Below are positions 8,363-17,628 of a DNA stretch of 64,000 nucleotides, in pieces (positions within the stretch are counted from its first letter, which is position 1; each line of letters opens with the position of its first letter). Where the stretch lies: the NCBI RefSeq assembly GCF_019740355.2, contig NZ_CP091819.1:62001-126000 (forward strand), given 5' to 3'. The stretch is from Paracrocinitomix mangrovi (lineage in GTDB: Bacteria > Bacteroidota > Bacteroidia > Flavobacteriales_D > Crocinitomicaceae). The notes under the pieces were generated by a model. The model was given only the letters and a program-made list of their open reading frames with translations. It was not told where the DNA came from and did not search any database. A program made the position numbers and the translations under genes.

Positions 8363-9874
8363 TTAATATTGAACTTTACCTGTAATGATTTTATCGCCAT
8401 CAATTATGCGATAAACATATACTCCTGTCGGAGCATTTAATGCAATATTCATTACTGATGCATTTATCACTTCAGATTGAATTCTTTTACCGTCAAGACT
8501 AAAGAATTCAGCAGTTGATCCTGTTGCGATTCCTTCTTGAACTATTCTAATGAAGTTATCAGATTTGAAAACCTTTAAAGTAATGTCTTCACTTTCTATG
8601 CCTGCATAACCATTTACGATAATTGTTACTTCGTTTGATGTTTGCATATCTCCAGAAAAATCACTCTCGCAAATAATATAGTAAGTACCCAGGTTGGCAA
8701 AGTTTGGAGTATATGAAGTGGTAGTTTCAGCTACAGTAAATGAAGCGTAACCTGAACCAGATGTATTTGACCACATCCATTCTCTTGAACTTGCAGCAGA
8801 TGGAGATTCAGTAGCAGTTAAAGTATTACCATCTGTATTCCCTAAAAGGGTTTGGCTAGCACTAGGAGAAACAGTTACACTATTTACTCCCGGATCAACT
8901 ACAACAATTTCAACTTCATTTGAAGTAGCTGTTTGTGCTCCAAAATCAGTTGTACATACTACATAATAAATACCAGCACTAGCAAAGTTCGGAGTGTAAG
9001 TTGTTCCTGTTTCAGCAACAGTAAAAGAACTATAAGGTCCTCCTGAAGTTGTAGCATATAACCATTCTCTCGTAACATTTACGGCATCTGCACTAGTAGA
9101 TTCGGTTGCTGTAAGTGTTGTTCCGTCAGTATTGATATTTATGTTTTGCGAAGCTGCAGGTGCAATAGTTACATCAAGCGGATTATAAATTAGTTCGATA
9201 TCATCAAGCCATAATTCAGAATCTGTAATAGATAAAGTACTATCTCCGGCAGCAGCTACCATTAATATATAATCAGGATAATTGTTGTTAAAATAGTTAA
9301 CCGGAATTGAAAATCTAGTCCAGTTAGCTTGAGCTGTGAAAAATTCATTTTTGGCTTCACCTACCCAGTGAGAATCAACGCCTCCTTGCTTTGGAAGAGC
9401 CCCTTCTTGGGTGTCATCATGTAAAAGAATATGTACTTTTCCTTTATCACCTCCAACAGGAGAATATTTGTACCATCCAACTAAACTATCAGGTCTGTGT
9501 GTAACAGGTGTATTCCATTTAGCATCATTAGGGTCAGTAAATACATATGCGTCAGATGCTGTTGTACTAGCCAAAGCTCTACCATTTGTAATAATTCCAT
9601 TAGGTGAAACTCCAGCCAATGAATTGTAGGCAGCTACTTTCAAATGAACACAGTAACTTCCTGTATGAGCACTTCCGGCTTGCCATAATACTTGAGGCGC
9701 AAATGCTGCAAGTGTACCAGGAGTTGCAGTTTTAAGTGAGCTATAATCTGTTGGTTCTTCTGAAGGATTTCCAACATTTTCCCATGTTTCAAAACTTGCA
9801 TTTTCAAAAGGCTCCTGTCCAAATGCCGATAATCCAACAGCAAAAACTGAAGCAAAAAGTATAATTCTTTTCAT
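8363..9874 (-). CDS. Secreted PCMD-type protein with two Ig-like modules and T9SS sorting domain
   Basis: The protein has 503 residues and a signal peptide ending A-F-G-Q. Residues about 22-235 resemble the PCMD (putative carbohydrate metabolism) beta-sandwich: F-E-N-A-S-F-E-T-W-E-N, then W-L-D-D-I-E-L-I-Y at its end. Two related modules of about 85 residues follow, each with E-W-(L/M)-x-x-T-x-S-G and E-x-x-x-x-Y-T-P-N-F-A, as in Ig/PKD-like surface repeats. The last 75 residues form a type A T9SS domain ending G-V-Y-V-Y-R-I-I-D-G-D-K-I-I-T-G-K-V-Q-Y. It should be exported and anchored at or released from the cell surface. It lies directly upstream of the TonB receptor, so a binding partnership is conceivable. 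Confidence 0.82.
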   Translation of the reverse strand: MKRIILFASVFAVGLSAFGQEPFENASFETWENVGNPSEEPTDYSSLKTATPGTLAAFAPQVLWQAGSAHTGSYCVHLKVAAYNSLAGVSPNGIITNGRALASTTASDAYVFTDPNDAKWNTPVTHRPDSLVGWYKYSPVGGDKGKVHILLHDDTQEGALPKQGGVDSHWVGEAKNEFFTAQANWTRFSIPVNYFNNNYPDYILMVAAAGDSTLSITDSELWLDDIELIYNPLDVTIAPAASQNININTDGTTLTATESTSADAVNVTREWLYATTSGGPYSSFTVAETGTTYTPNFASAGIYYVVCTTDFGAQTATSNEVEIVVVDPGVNSVTVSPSASQTLLGNTDGNTLTATESPSAASSREWMWSNTSGSGYASFTVAETTTSYTPNFANLGTYYIICESDFSGDMQTSNEVTIIVNGYAGIESEDITLKVFKSDNFIRIVQEGIATGSTAEFFSLDGKRIQSEVINASVMNIALNAPTGVYVYRIIDGDKIITGKVQY

Positions 9875-9885
9875 ACGCTTGTTAA

Positions 9886-9904
9886 TTGGTTTAAACCAAA
9901 AATA
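9886..9904 (-). promoter_or_regulatory. Candidate promoter with palindromic operator-like site
   Basis: On the - strand TATTTTTG (9897-9904) matches TAnnTTTG. It overlaps the perfect 14-bp palindrome TTGGTTTAAACCAA (9886-9899), which covers the expected transcription start. This would serve the gene starting at 9874. Confidence 0.45.
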
Positions 9905-9970
9905 CTAAAAAATAAATCCGAAAATCACTTTTTTAACAAGTGGCAATGCTTGTGGATAAAGTGTTTGTTG

Positions 9971-10786
9971 TTATTTGCGACCAAAATCTGCAGGAATTTC
10001 TCCCCAAACCTTTGTTTCCCACTTCAGAATAGGATTCTTATAAGTGTTGTTTTTTAACCAGTGTTCAGCCCTTTTAATAAGCTGTTGAACATCAGCAGGC
10101 GGCTGCTTGTTGGTTCTACAAATTTTTTGTCTTACCCATCCCATGGCAATTCTTGAATCTGAATAGATTGGAAGGATATGCATCTTTTCATCCTTTTGCT
10201 GTTTTAAGTAAGCTAATGCATGTACAAGTGCTAAAAATTCACCAATATTATTTGATCCTTTTTTATATGGCCCAACCCTAAAAACAACTTCGTTACTAAA
10301 TGTCCAAACACCTTGATATTCAAAATCTCCTTTGTTATTACAAGCAGCATCTACGGCTAAACTAAGTTCAATTGGGTTTCCAATTTTTTTAAGTGTATCC
10401 TCATCTAGATCCTTTGTTTTTTTGTAGTCACCATCCTTGTATTTGTCAGGATGCTCAGTGAATGCTTTTTCCGCTAATTGCTTACTGCCAAATGTTTTGT
10501 AAATAGGTCCCTTGACACCCTTAATATTTTCCAAAACATCTTTCCATTCAGTATAAATTCCAGGCTTGGTTCCATGCCAAACAACATAATAATATTGCTT
10601 TTTCTTATCAGAAACGTTGTACGTTTCCTGATCTCTGAAGGCTAATTCAGCTTCTTGTCTGGTTTTAAAAGATTTGAATTGGGCGTTGGGATATCCTTTA
10701 ATTTGTTGTTGGCATTTTTCCCAACTATCATAGATTCCCGCTTGATGCCCTTCCCAAACTACATAGTATTTTTTTTGCTTGGCCAT
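9971..10786 (-). CDS. rnhA: Type 1 ribonuclease H with two N-terminal viroplasmin domains
   Basis: This 271-residue enzyme should degrade the RNA strand of RNA-DNA hybrids. Two copies of the hybrid-binding (caulimovirus VI/viroplasmin) domain come first: residues about 5-50 (Y-Y-V-V-W-E-G-H-Q-A-G-I-Y-D-S-W) and about 65-110 (Y-Y-V-V-W-H-G-T-K-P-G-I-Y-T-E-W). The RNase H fold follows with the acidic set: Asp in S-L-A-V-D-A-A-C, Glu in N-N-I-G-E-F-L-A-L, Asp in I-Y-S-D-S-R-I-A, and a final Asp in E-I-P-A-D-F-G-R-K. One N-terminal domain is usual, so the duplication is a variation. A -7 box lies 4 nt before the start. Confidence 0.92.
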   Translation of the reverse strand: MAKQKKYYVVWEGHQAGIYDSWEKCQQQIKGYPNAQFKSFKTRQEAELAFRDQETYNVSDKKKQYYYVVWHGTKPGIYTEWKDVLENIKGVKGPIYKTFGSKQLAEKAFTEHPDKYKDGDYKKTKDLDEDTLKKIGNPIELSLAVDAACNNKGDFEYQGVWTFSNEVVFRVGPYKKGSNNIGEFLALVHALAYLKQQKDEKMHILPIYSDSRIAMGWVRQKICRTNKQPPADVQQLIKRAEHWLKNNTYKNPILKWETKVWGEIPADFGRK

Positions 10787-10790
10787 TGAT

Positions 10791-10798
10791 CAAAAATA
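10791..10798 (-). promoter_or_regulatory. Candidate -7 promoter box TATTTTTG, near-leaderless
   Basis: This exact TAnnTTTG match on the - strand ends 4 nt upstream of the RNase H start codon at 10786. Confidence 0.5.
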
Positions 10799-10861
10799 CA
10801 ATTTCGTTGGAATAAAATGACGTTTCGTAGAAAACAATAAATATTTAGGAAACAAAAAGTG

Positions 10862-10900
10862 GGAAAAATGTTTCCAATGTAAAAATCATATATAAATTTG
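10862..10900 (+). promoter_or_regulatory. Promoter and possible TetR operator of the first efflux operon
   Basis: TAAATTTG at 10893-10900 matches the -7 consensus and ends 5 nt before the ATG at 10906. At 10862-10875 GGAAAAATGTTTCC is a near-palindrome with a perfect 5-bp arm on each side. It overlaps the -33 region. A second GGAAAC lies at 10849-10854. Autorepression by the adjacent TetR protein is a reasonable inference. Confidence 0.5.
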
Positions 10901-10905
10901 CAGCC

Positions 10906-11538
10906 ATGGAGGCGAAAAAGAATGAAATTTTGATGAAGGCCAGCGAGGTATACATGAGATTCGGAATCAAAAGTGTTACCATGGATGATATGGCCAGGCA
11001 GTTGGGCGTTTCTAAAAAAACCTTGTACCAATTTGTAAAGGATAAAAATGATCTGGTAGAACAATGCGTAAAGTTGCAGCATACTGAGGAACATAGTATG
11101 ATGGATGAGATTGTACGTTCTACGGACAATGCTATTGAACAAATCTTGAAAATGAGCCGTTTGATAATCGGCATTTTAAATGAGATTCATCCTTCAATAT
11201 TTTTTGATTTAGAAAAATATCACCCATCAGCAATGCAAATGATGCAATGCCATAAAGATGAATTTGTAGGTGGTAAAATTGAAGGGAACCTAAAATTGGG
11301 AATTGAGCAAGGACTTTACAGAGAAAATATCAATCCAAAAGTAATTGCAGCAATTTATGTTTCAATGATTGATTTTGTCTTAGGTGGTGAATCTATGAAA
11401 GATGTACAGCTTAAAAGAGATGAAGTTTATTCAGAGATGTTCAGATATCACATCAGAGGAATAGCAAGCGAGAAGGGATTAAAAGTATTGAAAGAATTAA
11501 TAGAGAAGGACGGAAGTCTCTCTCACGAGATTATATGA
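10906..11538 (+). CDS. TetR family transcriptional regulator of the adjacent RND pump
   Basis: The product has 210 residues. The N-terminal DNA-binding domain shows the TetR layout: I-L-M-K-A-S-E-V-Y-M-R-F-G-I-K-S-V-T-M-D-D-M-A, then helix-turn-helix G-V-S-K-K-T-L-Y-Q-F-V-K-D-K at about 35-50. The ligand-binding helical domain is divergent, as usual. It is the first gene of the efflux operon, and its stop overlaps an ATG upstream of the TolC gene by 4 bp. It probably represses the operon and releases on binding a pump substrate. The near-palindrome at 10862-10875 is a candidate operator. Confidence 0.9.
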   Translation: MEAKKNEILMKASEVYMRFGIKSVTMDDMARQLGVSKKTLYQFVKDKNDLVEQCVKLQHTEEHSMMDEIVRSTDNAIEQILKMSRLIIGILNEIHPSIFFDLEKYHPSAMQMMQCHKDEFVGGKIEGNLKLGIEQGLYRENINPKVIAAIYVSMIDFVLGGESMKDVQLKRDEVYSEMFRYHIRGIASEKGLKVLKELIEKDGSLSHEII

Positions 11539-11555
11539 ATCTAATAACAAGTAAA

Positions 11556-12887
11556 ATGAACAAAACACTTGCATTTGTATTAATGTTGATTTCGGCTTTT
11601 TCGTTTGCCCAGGAGCAAACTAGCTTTTCTTTAAAAGAAGCAGAGGATTACGGAATCAATAACAACGAAAAAGTAAAGAACGCACTTCTAGATCTTGAAA
11701 GTGCTGAAAAACGCATTTGGGAAACTACAGCCATAGGTTTGCCACAGGTAAAAGCTGAAGGAAATTTCCAAAACCTTATTGATATCCCAACTCAGGTGGT
11801 GGATGCTACTCTTTTCAATCCATTAGCTCCTCCGGGAACAGTTATGGAATTTCAAATGGGGCAGAAGTACTCCACTTCTTTAACTTTTAACGTAAATCAA
11901 TTGATTTTTGATGGTTCGTATGTGGTGGGATTGAAATTTGCCAAGTTTTGGAAAAAGATGAACGAGAATGGTGTTGAACGTTCTAAGTCTGAAATTAGAA
12001 CTATGGTGCGTGAAGCATACTACAATGTTTTAGTTACTAAGAAGAATGTAGAAGTTTTAGATTCTATTTTGGTGGCAACTGAAAAATTACAACAACAAAC
12101 TCAAGTATTGTTTGATAATGGTTTCTTGTTAAAAGAAGATGCAGATCAAATCAAGTTAACATTGAATAAAATCAATACAAACAAAAGAACTGCCGAAAAA
12201 CAAGTAGAGATCGCTACCAACTTATTAAAGCTACAAATGGGTTACGATTTTGATCAACCATTGTCAGTTACTGATGAATTGGATAAGGTGTTAGAGGAAA
12301 TTTTAGTAGAATCTCCTGTTCAAAAACAGTACAGCATTCAAGACAACAGTAATTATCAAATGTTGTCTGAACAAAAAACACTGGATGAGTTCAATGTAAT
12401 GAATGAAAAAGCAGGTTATTATCCATCTGTTGGTGCTTTCTTCCAACATTCTCAAAATGCATATAGAAATGAGTTTGACTTTTTTCAAGATAAACCTTGG
12501 TATCCAACAACTATTTGGGGGATAGGAGTTCAAATTCCAATCACTACTTCAGGAATGAAAGTGATGAAGGTTCAACAAGCTGAAATAAAAGTTGAGCAGG
12601 ATGCTAATAACATTCAAAATTTGGAGAGAAGTATCAAATTTCAAGAGCTACAATTGAAAGCACAATTTCAAATTGCTTACGATCAAATGATCATTGAAAA
12701 AGAAAATGTGGAATTGGCAAAATTCATTTATTCTCAAGCTCTGAAAAAGCAAACAGCTGGAGCAGTGAGTTCGCTTGAAGTAACACAATTACAAAACCAA
12801 TTATTACAGGCTCAGGGAGTTTACATCAGTTCAGTTTTAAACTTGCTAGATGTTAAAGTTCAGCTTGATAAATTATTCAATCAATAA
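11556..12887 (+). CDS. TolC family outer membrane efflux protein
   Basis: The protein has 443 residues from the ATG at 11556, where a clean signal peptide begins (A-F-V-L-M-L-I-S-A-F-S-F-A-Q). An ATG at 11535 overlapping the TetR stop would add seven polar residues; it may be the real start through coupling. The sequence shows two outer-membrane-efflux repeats of long coiled-coil helices: T-S-F-S-L-K-E-A-E-D-Y-G-I-N-N-N near the start and S-L-E-V-T-Q-L-Q-N-Q-L-L-Q-A-Q near the end. It forms the trimeric outer membrane duct for the adaptor and permease that follow. Confidence 0.92.
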   Translation: MNKTLAFVLMLISAFSFAQEQTSFSLKEAEDYGINNNEKVKNALLDLESAEKRIWETTAIGLPQVKAEGNFQNLIDIPTQVVDATLFNPLAPPGTVMEFQMGQKYSTSLTFNVNQLIFDGSYVVGLKFAKFWKKMNENGVERSKSEIRTMVREAYYNVLVTKKNVEVLDSILVATEKLQQQTQVLFDNGFLLKEDADQIKLTLNKINTNKRTAEKQVEIATNLLKLQMGYDFDQPLSVTDELDKVLEEILVESPVQKQYSIQDNSNYQMLSEQKTLDEFNVMNEKAGYYPSVGAFFQHSQNAYRNEFDFFQDKPWYPTTIWGIGVQIPITTSGMKVMKVQQAEIKVEQDANNIQNLERSIKFQELQLKAQFQIAYDQMIIEKENVELAKFIYSQALKKQTAGAVSSLEVTQLQNQLLQAQGVYISSVLNLLDVKVQLDKLFNQ

Positions 12888-12916
12888 AATCACAACCAAA
12901 GAAATAATTCAAAAAA

Positions 12917-14059
12917 ATGAAACTAAAAAGATTACTACCAATAATGTTGATGTCACTTGTGGTTGCATCATGCGGTGGAAATAGCACAGAAGCTGAATCT
13001 CCGGCTCTTGAAGCTTTGAAAGCAGAAAGAGATTCATTGAAATCAAGATTGACAGAAATCAATGAGAAAATACAAGCTTTAGATACAAATACAAGAATAA
13101 TTAACCCATTGGTTTCAGCTGAGGAAGTTGCGGTTAAAAAATTCAAACATAAAATTGAGATTCAAGGTTCAGTTGAAACAGATAAAAATGCCATGATCAA
13201 TTCAGAAGCTTCTGGAAAAGTTACCAGTGTACATGTTCAAGAAGGACAGAAAGTTTCTCAAGGACAAGCATTAGTTACAATTGATGCGACAATTTTATCA
13301 TCACAGATTCAAGAAATTGAAACGCAACTTGAATTAGCAACTTACATGTATGATAAACAAAAGAAGTTAATGGATGAAGGCGTAGGAACTGAAATTGAGT
13401 ATGAGCAGGCAAAAGCGCAGAAAAATTCATTGGAGAAGTCATTGCAAACAATGAGATCTCAAAGAGGAAAAACGGTTGTTAGAGCTCCATTTTCTGGTGT
13501 AATAGATGAGGTGATGATTCACATGGGGGAAATGGCTTCTCCTGGAGTACCATTAATGAGGGTTGTAAACAATAGTGATGTGAAAATAACAGCATCATTG
13601 TCTGAGAATTACTTGGCTAAAGTATTTGAAGGAACTGAAGTTGAATTGTTTGTACCTTCTTTAAACGACACAACATTTGCTTCTAAAATCACATCAAAAG
13701 GTAATTTTATTGATCCGGTAAACAGAACGTTTAGAATCAGAATTGACATTAAAAAGAACAAATTATTGTTGCCAAATCAGTTAGCAAAAGTGCAGGTGAC
13801 TGATTATGAAAAAGACAGTGCTACTGTTATTAATTCAGAATCAATCCTACAGGATACAAAAAACAACAGTTATATCTACAAATTGGTAAAAGCTGAAGGA
13901 GATGTATATGATGTGCAAAAAGTAGTGATTAATGTGTTGAGCCAATATCAAGGTGAAGCATGTATTGAAACTGTTGAAGGAGTAATCAACGAAGGAGATA
14001 AAATTGTAGTGAAAGGAGCTAAAGGAATTACTGAGGCTGACCAAGTAATTATTCAATAA
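12917..14059 (+). CDS. RND efflux periplasmic adaptor lipoprotein
   Basis: This 380-residue membrane fusion protein bridges the permease and the TolC duct. A lipobox V-V-A-S-C-G-G puts the lipidated Cys near residue 20. A short coiled coil follows (residues about 30-60). The biotinyl-lipoyl half-motifs are G-K-V-T-S-V-H-V-Q-E-G-Q-K-V-S-Q-G-Q and K-T-V-V-R-A-P-F-S-G-V-I-D-E-V, flanking a helical hairpin. Beta-barrel and membrane-proximal domains complete it. It lies 29 bp after the TolC gene and 8 bp before the permease, so it belongs to the same operon. Confidence 0.94.
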   Translation: MKLKRLLPIMLMSLVVASCGGNSTEAESPALEALKAERDSLKSRLTEINEKIQALDTNTRIINPLVSAEEVAVKKFKHKIEIQGSVETDKNAMINSEASGKVTSVHVQEGQKVSQGQALVTIDATILSSQIQEIETQLELATYMYDKQKKLMDEGVGTEIEYEQAKAQKNSLEKSLQTMRSQRGKTVVRAPFSGVIDEVMIHMGEMASPGVPLMRVVNNSDVKITASLSENYLAKVFEGTEVELFVPSLNDTTFASKITSKGNFIDPVNRTFRIRIDIKKNKLLLPNQLAKVQVTDYEKDSATVINSESILQDTKNNSYIYKLVKAEGDVYDVQKVVINVLSQYQGEACIETVEGVINEGDKIVVKGAKGITEADQVIIQ

Positions 14060-14067
14060 AATACAAG

Positions 14068-17000
14068 ATGAGTAAGAATATTGAAAACCAAAAGGAGTTT
14101 GGGCTTTCTACCTGGTCTGTAAATAACCGTAAAACGGTTTATCTGATCATTGCTATGATCATGATCATGGGAGTTGGGGCTTACACTTCTATGCCTAAAG
14201 AGAACTTTCCAGAATTACAAATTCCGGAGATTTATGTAGGAGTTCCATATCCTGGAAACTCCCCAAAACTAATTGCTGATAAAATTACCGATCCTATAGA
14301 AAAGGAGCTGAATTCTATCAAGAACGTTGATGAAATTAAGTCTAATTCAATTGATGGTTATGCTTCTATACAGGTAAAGTTTGATTTTAAAGTGACGGCC
14401 AAACAGGCCTTGCAGGAAGTTAAAGATGCAGTAGATAAAGCACAGTCTTCTAAAGGCTTTCCTACAGATTTACCGGCAGAGCCAAACATCTTTGAAATGG
14501 ATGTGTCTGAAATGCCAATTATGAATATTAACCTTTCTGGTGACTATTCAATTGAGCAGTTGAAAGGGTATGCAGAAATTCTAGAGGATATGATTGAGGA
14601 GTTACCTGAGATATCTGAGGTGGAAATTAGAGGAACTCAAGAGCAAGAGATGCAAATCATGGTTGATCCTAAAAAAGCAAATGCAGTTGATGTAACTTTT
14701 GGAGATATTCAAAATGCTATTGCCAATGAAAACATTAACATGTCAGGTGGGGAATATTTGGATGGAACGACAAAAAGAACTATTCAAATTGAAGGGAAAT
14801 TCAAAAATGCAGCTGAAATAGGAGAAGTGATCGTAAAACAGGAAGATTATAAACCTGTTTACCTTAAAGATGTTGCCGAAATTGAATTTGCAGATGCTGA
14901 TACAACTTCTTATGCGAGAGAATGGGGACAAACAGTTGTGATGCTGGATATCAAGAAAAGAGGTGGTGAGAATTTATTAGCTGCATCTGATAAAATCATG
15001 CAAATTTTAAAAGACGTAAGAGAGCAAAAAATCATTCCAGAAACAGTTCACATTTCAGTAACTAATGACCAATCTGACAAGACGAGAGAAATGGTTTCTA
15101 ACCTTGAAAACTCTATCATTTTTGGAGTTTTACTGGTAGTTGGAGTATTGCTTTTCTTCTTAGGATTGAGAAACTCTCTATTTGTGGGGGTAGCCATTCC
15201 GCTTTCCATGTTCATGTCATTTATGATCTTGCAAGGAATGGGAGTTACCTTGAATTTAATGGTGTTATTCTCTTTAGTACTAGCATTGGGTATGTTGGTG
15301 GATAACGGAATTGTGGTGGTAGAAAATGTTCAACGTTTAATGGAAGAAGGTCATGATGGATTTACAGCTGCACGTAAAGGTGTAGGTGAAATTGCCTGGC
15401 CAATTATTGCATCTACAGCCACAACTTTAGGAGCCTTTGTTCCATTGGCTTTTTGGCCGGGTATGATGGGTGAGTTCATGAAGTACTTGCCAATTACATT
15501 AATCATTGTATTAGGATCATCATTGTTTGTTGCACTTGTTATCAACCCTGTATTAACTGCCATGTACATGCGTGTTGAAAAAGAGGCAGGTAACAGAAAA
15601 AGAACTTTGATCATTGCCGGAATTACGGCTGTAATGGGAATTTTGGTAGTAGGAATGGGTAAAACAGGTTTAGGAAACTTGATGATATTGCTTGGTTTTA
15701 TGGCTGTATTTACCGTGTTTGCTCTAAACCCGGCAACAGTATGGTTTCAAGAGAAGTTTTTACCTAAGTTGGAGGCTTTATACGAAAACTTATTAAGATA
15801 TGCCTTGAAAGGTCGCCGTCCGGTATGGTTTTTCGTAGGTATGTTTGGAATGCTCTTTATTTCCTTTGTGGTAGTTGGATTATTTACGCCTAAGGTTTCG
15901 TTTTTTCCAGAAAACCAGCCGCAATATGTAAATATATTCATCCAACATCCTATTGGTACTGATATTAAGGTAACTAATCAAACTACCTTAGAAATTGAAA
16001 GAATTATCAACGAAGAAATTTTGGTTGATGAGATTGCAGATACTGTAGGAGTAGCACCTAAGAATCGTATCATTCAATCTATAATTTCGCAGGTAGGAGA
16101 GGGAACTTCAGATCCTTCTCGTGGAGTACAAATGGGACAAACACCACATAAGGCTCGTATTACAATTAATTTCTGTGAATTCAAACATAGAAGTACTAAA
16201 AATAAAGATTACCATACAGGAGAAATCTTGAAGAAAATTTCTGATGGATTGAAAAACAGATTCCCTGCTGATGTTCAGATAAATGTGGAGAAAAATCAAT
16301 TCGGACCTCCAACTTCATCTCCAATCAATATTGAGGTGTTTGGACAAGTTGAATATGATAGCTTGATAGCCGAAGCAGAGAGAATTAGATTGTTCTTAGA
16401 TCGCAAGAATGTTGCAGGGGTTGATAAATTAAAATTAGACGTTGAAACCGGGAAACCTGAGTTGCAAGTTGAGATAGATCGCGCAAAAGCAAGGTTGTTT
16501 AACGTATCAACAGGTCAAATTGGTAATGCTATTAGAACGGCATTGTTTGGTGCAGACATTTCAACTTTCAAAGTAAAAGATGAAACTTACGATATCGTTA
16601 CCAGATTTGATAAATCTGATAGACATGATTTAGATGCCTTGTTGGATCAACGTTTGATTTTTAGAAATAATAAGGGGCGAATTTTAAGAATTCCTATTAG
16701 ATCTTTAATTAAAGAACCTAAGCCAACTCAAACTTATTCAACTGTTGTTCACAAAGATTTGGTTCCATTAGTTACTGTTTATTCAGGAGTTTCAGAAGGT
16801 TATAATGCCAATGAAACTGTAGCTGAAATCAAAAAAGTAATGGAGGAGTATAAGCAGGAGTATGATATGAACCCTTCAATTGACTACAAGTTTACCGGAG
16901 AACAGGAAGAACAAGCAGAAGAAATGGCTTTCTTATCTAAAGCCTTAGGGATTGCTGTATTCTTGATTCTATTAGTAATTGTAGGACAGTTCAACTCATT

Positions 17001-17559
17001 CTCTACGCCGGCAATTATCATGTTTGCAGTTGTTTTCTCCTTTATTGGAGTGTTATTTGGATTAGTGATTTTCCAAATGCCATTTGTGATTATGATGACA
17101 ATGATTGGTATCATTTCACTGGCAGGGGTAGTTGTAAATAATGCAATTGTATTAATTGACTATACCAACCTGTTGAGAAAAAGAATGAGAGAAGAGCGCG
17201 GAATTGGTGAGTTTGAGCAATTGACTTTAGATGATATCAAAGAAGCTATAACAATTGCAGGTAAAACCAGACTTCGTCCCGTATTGTTGACAGCTATTAC
17301 AACTGTATTAGGTTTGATTCCACTTGCATTGGGAATTAATATCGACTTTACTACATTGTTGACTGAGTACAATGCAAACTTCTATATGGGAGGTGATAAC
17401 ACATTGTTCTTTGGACCAATGTCATGGACAATTATTTTTGGTTTGACTTTTGCAACCTTTTTAACGTTAATTATTATCCCAGTGATGTATTTACTGTTCT
17501 ACAGATTTAAATTGTGGTTATTTAAAATCACTAATCAAAAAATGAGAACAAATTTATAA
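14068..17559 (+). CDS. RND family efflux permease, HAE-like, extended Bacteroidota form
   Basis: This 1163-residue inner membrane proton antiporter is about 110 residues longer than AcrB. The typical N-terminal helix, porter domain, helices 2-6 and second half are present. In helix 4 the usual Asp pair reads V-D-N-G-I-V-V-V-E-N (near residue 411), so only the first Asp is kept. Between the halves lies an extra hydrophobic block (residues about 510-560, R-T-L-I-I-A-G-I-T-A-V-M-G), which looks like two added membrane segments. A short insert precedes the last helix. Drugs, lipids or bile-like molecules are possible substrates. A strong terminator follows at 17572. Confidence 0.92.
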   Translation: MSKNIENQKEFGLSTWSVNNRKTVYLIIAMIMIMGVGAYTSMPKENFPELQIPEIYVGVPYPGNSPKLIADKITDPIEKELNSIKNVDEIKSNSIDGYASIQVKFDFKVTAKQALQEVKDAVDKAQSSKGFPTDLPAEPNIFEMDVSEMPIMNINLSGDYSIEQLKGYAEILEDMIEELPEISEVEIRGTQEQEMQIMVDPKKANAVDVTFGDIQNAIANENINMSGGEYLDGTTKRTIQIEGKFKNAAEIGEVIVKQEDYKPVYLKDVAEIEFADADTTSYAREWGQTVVMLDIKKRGGENLLAASDKIMQILKDVREQKIIPETVHISVTNDQSDKTREMVSNLENSIIFGVLLVVGVLLFFLGLRNSLFVGVAIPLSMFMSFMILQGMGVTLNLMVLFSLVLALGMLVDNGIVVVENVQRLMEEGHDGFTAARKGVGEIAWPIIASTATTLGAFVPLAFWPGMMGEFMKYLPITLIIVLGSSLFVALVINPVLTAMYMRVEKEAGNRKRTLIIAGITAVMGILVVGMGKTGLGNLMILLGFMAVFTVFALNPATVWFQEKFLPKLEALYENLLRYALKGRRPVWFFVGMFGMLFISFVVVGLFTPKVSFFPENQPQYVNIFIQHPIGTDIKVTNQTTLEIERIINEEILVDEIADTVGVAPKNRIIQSIISQVGEGTSDPSRGVQMGQTPHKARITINFCEFKHRSTKNKDYHTGEILKKISDGLKNRFPADVQINVEKNQFGPPTSSPINIEVFGQVEYDSLIAEAERIRLFLDRKNVAGVDKLKLDVETGKPELQVEIDRAKARLFNVSTGQIGNAIRTALFGADISTFKVKDETYDIVTRFDKSDRHDLDALLDQRLIFRNNKGRILRIPIRSLIKEPKPTQTYSTVVHKDLVPLVTVYSGVSEGYNANETVAEIKKVMEEYKQEYDMNPSIDYKFTGEQEEQAEEMAFLSKALGIAVFLILLVIVGQFNSFSTPAIIMFAVVFSFIGVLFGLVIFQMPFVIMMTMIGIISLAGVVVNNAIVLIDYTNLLRKRMREERGIGEFEQLTLDDIKEAITIAGKTRLRPVLLTAITTVLGLIPLALGINIDFTTLLTEYNANFYMGGDNTLFFGPMSWTIIFGLTFATFLTLIIIPVMYLLFYRFKLWLFKITNQKMRTNL

Positions 17560-17571
17560 TTGGTTAAACAG

Positions 17572-17606
17572 ATGGGGCAATAAATTAGCTATTGCCCCAT
17601 TTTTAT
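17572..17606 (+). terminator. Rho-independent terminator of the TetR-TolC-adaptor-RND operon
   Basis: A perfect 10-bp stem, ATGGGGCAAT at 17572-17581 with ATTGCCCCAT at 17591-17600, has a 9-nt loop and is followed by TTTTTATCTT. Confidence 0.9.
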
Positions 17607-17628
17607 CTTATTAGTAAATTTATTGCAT

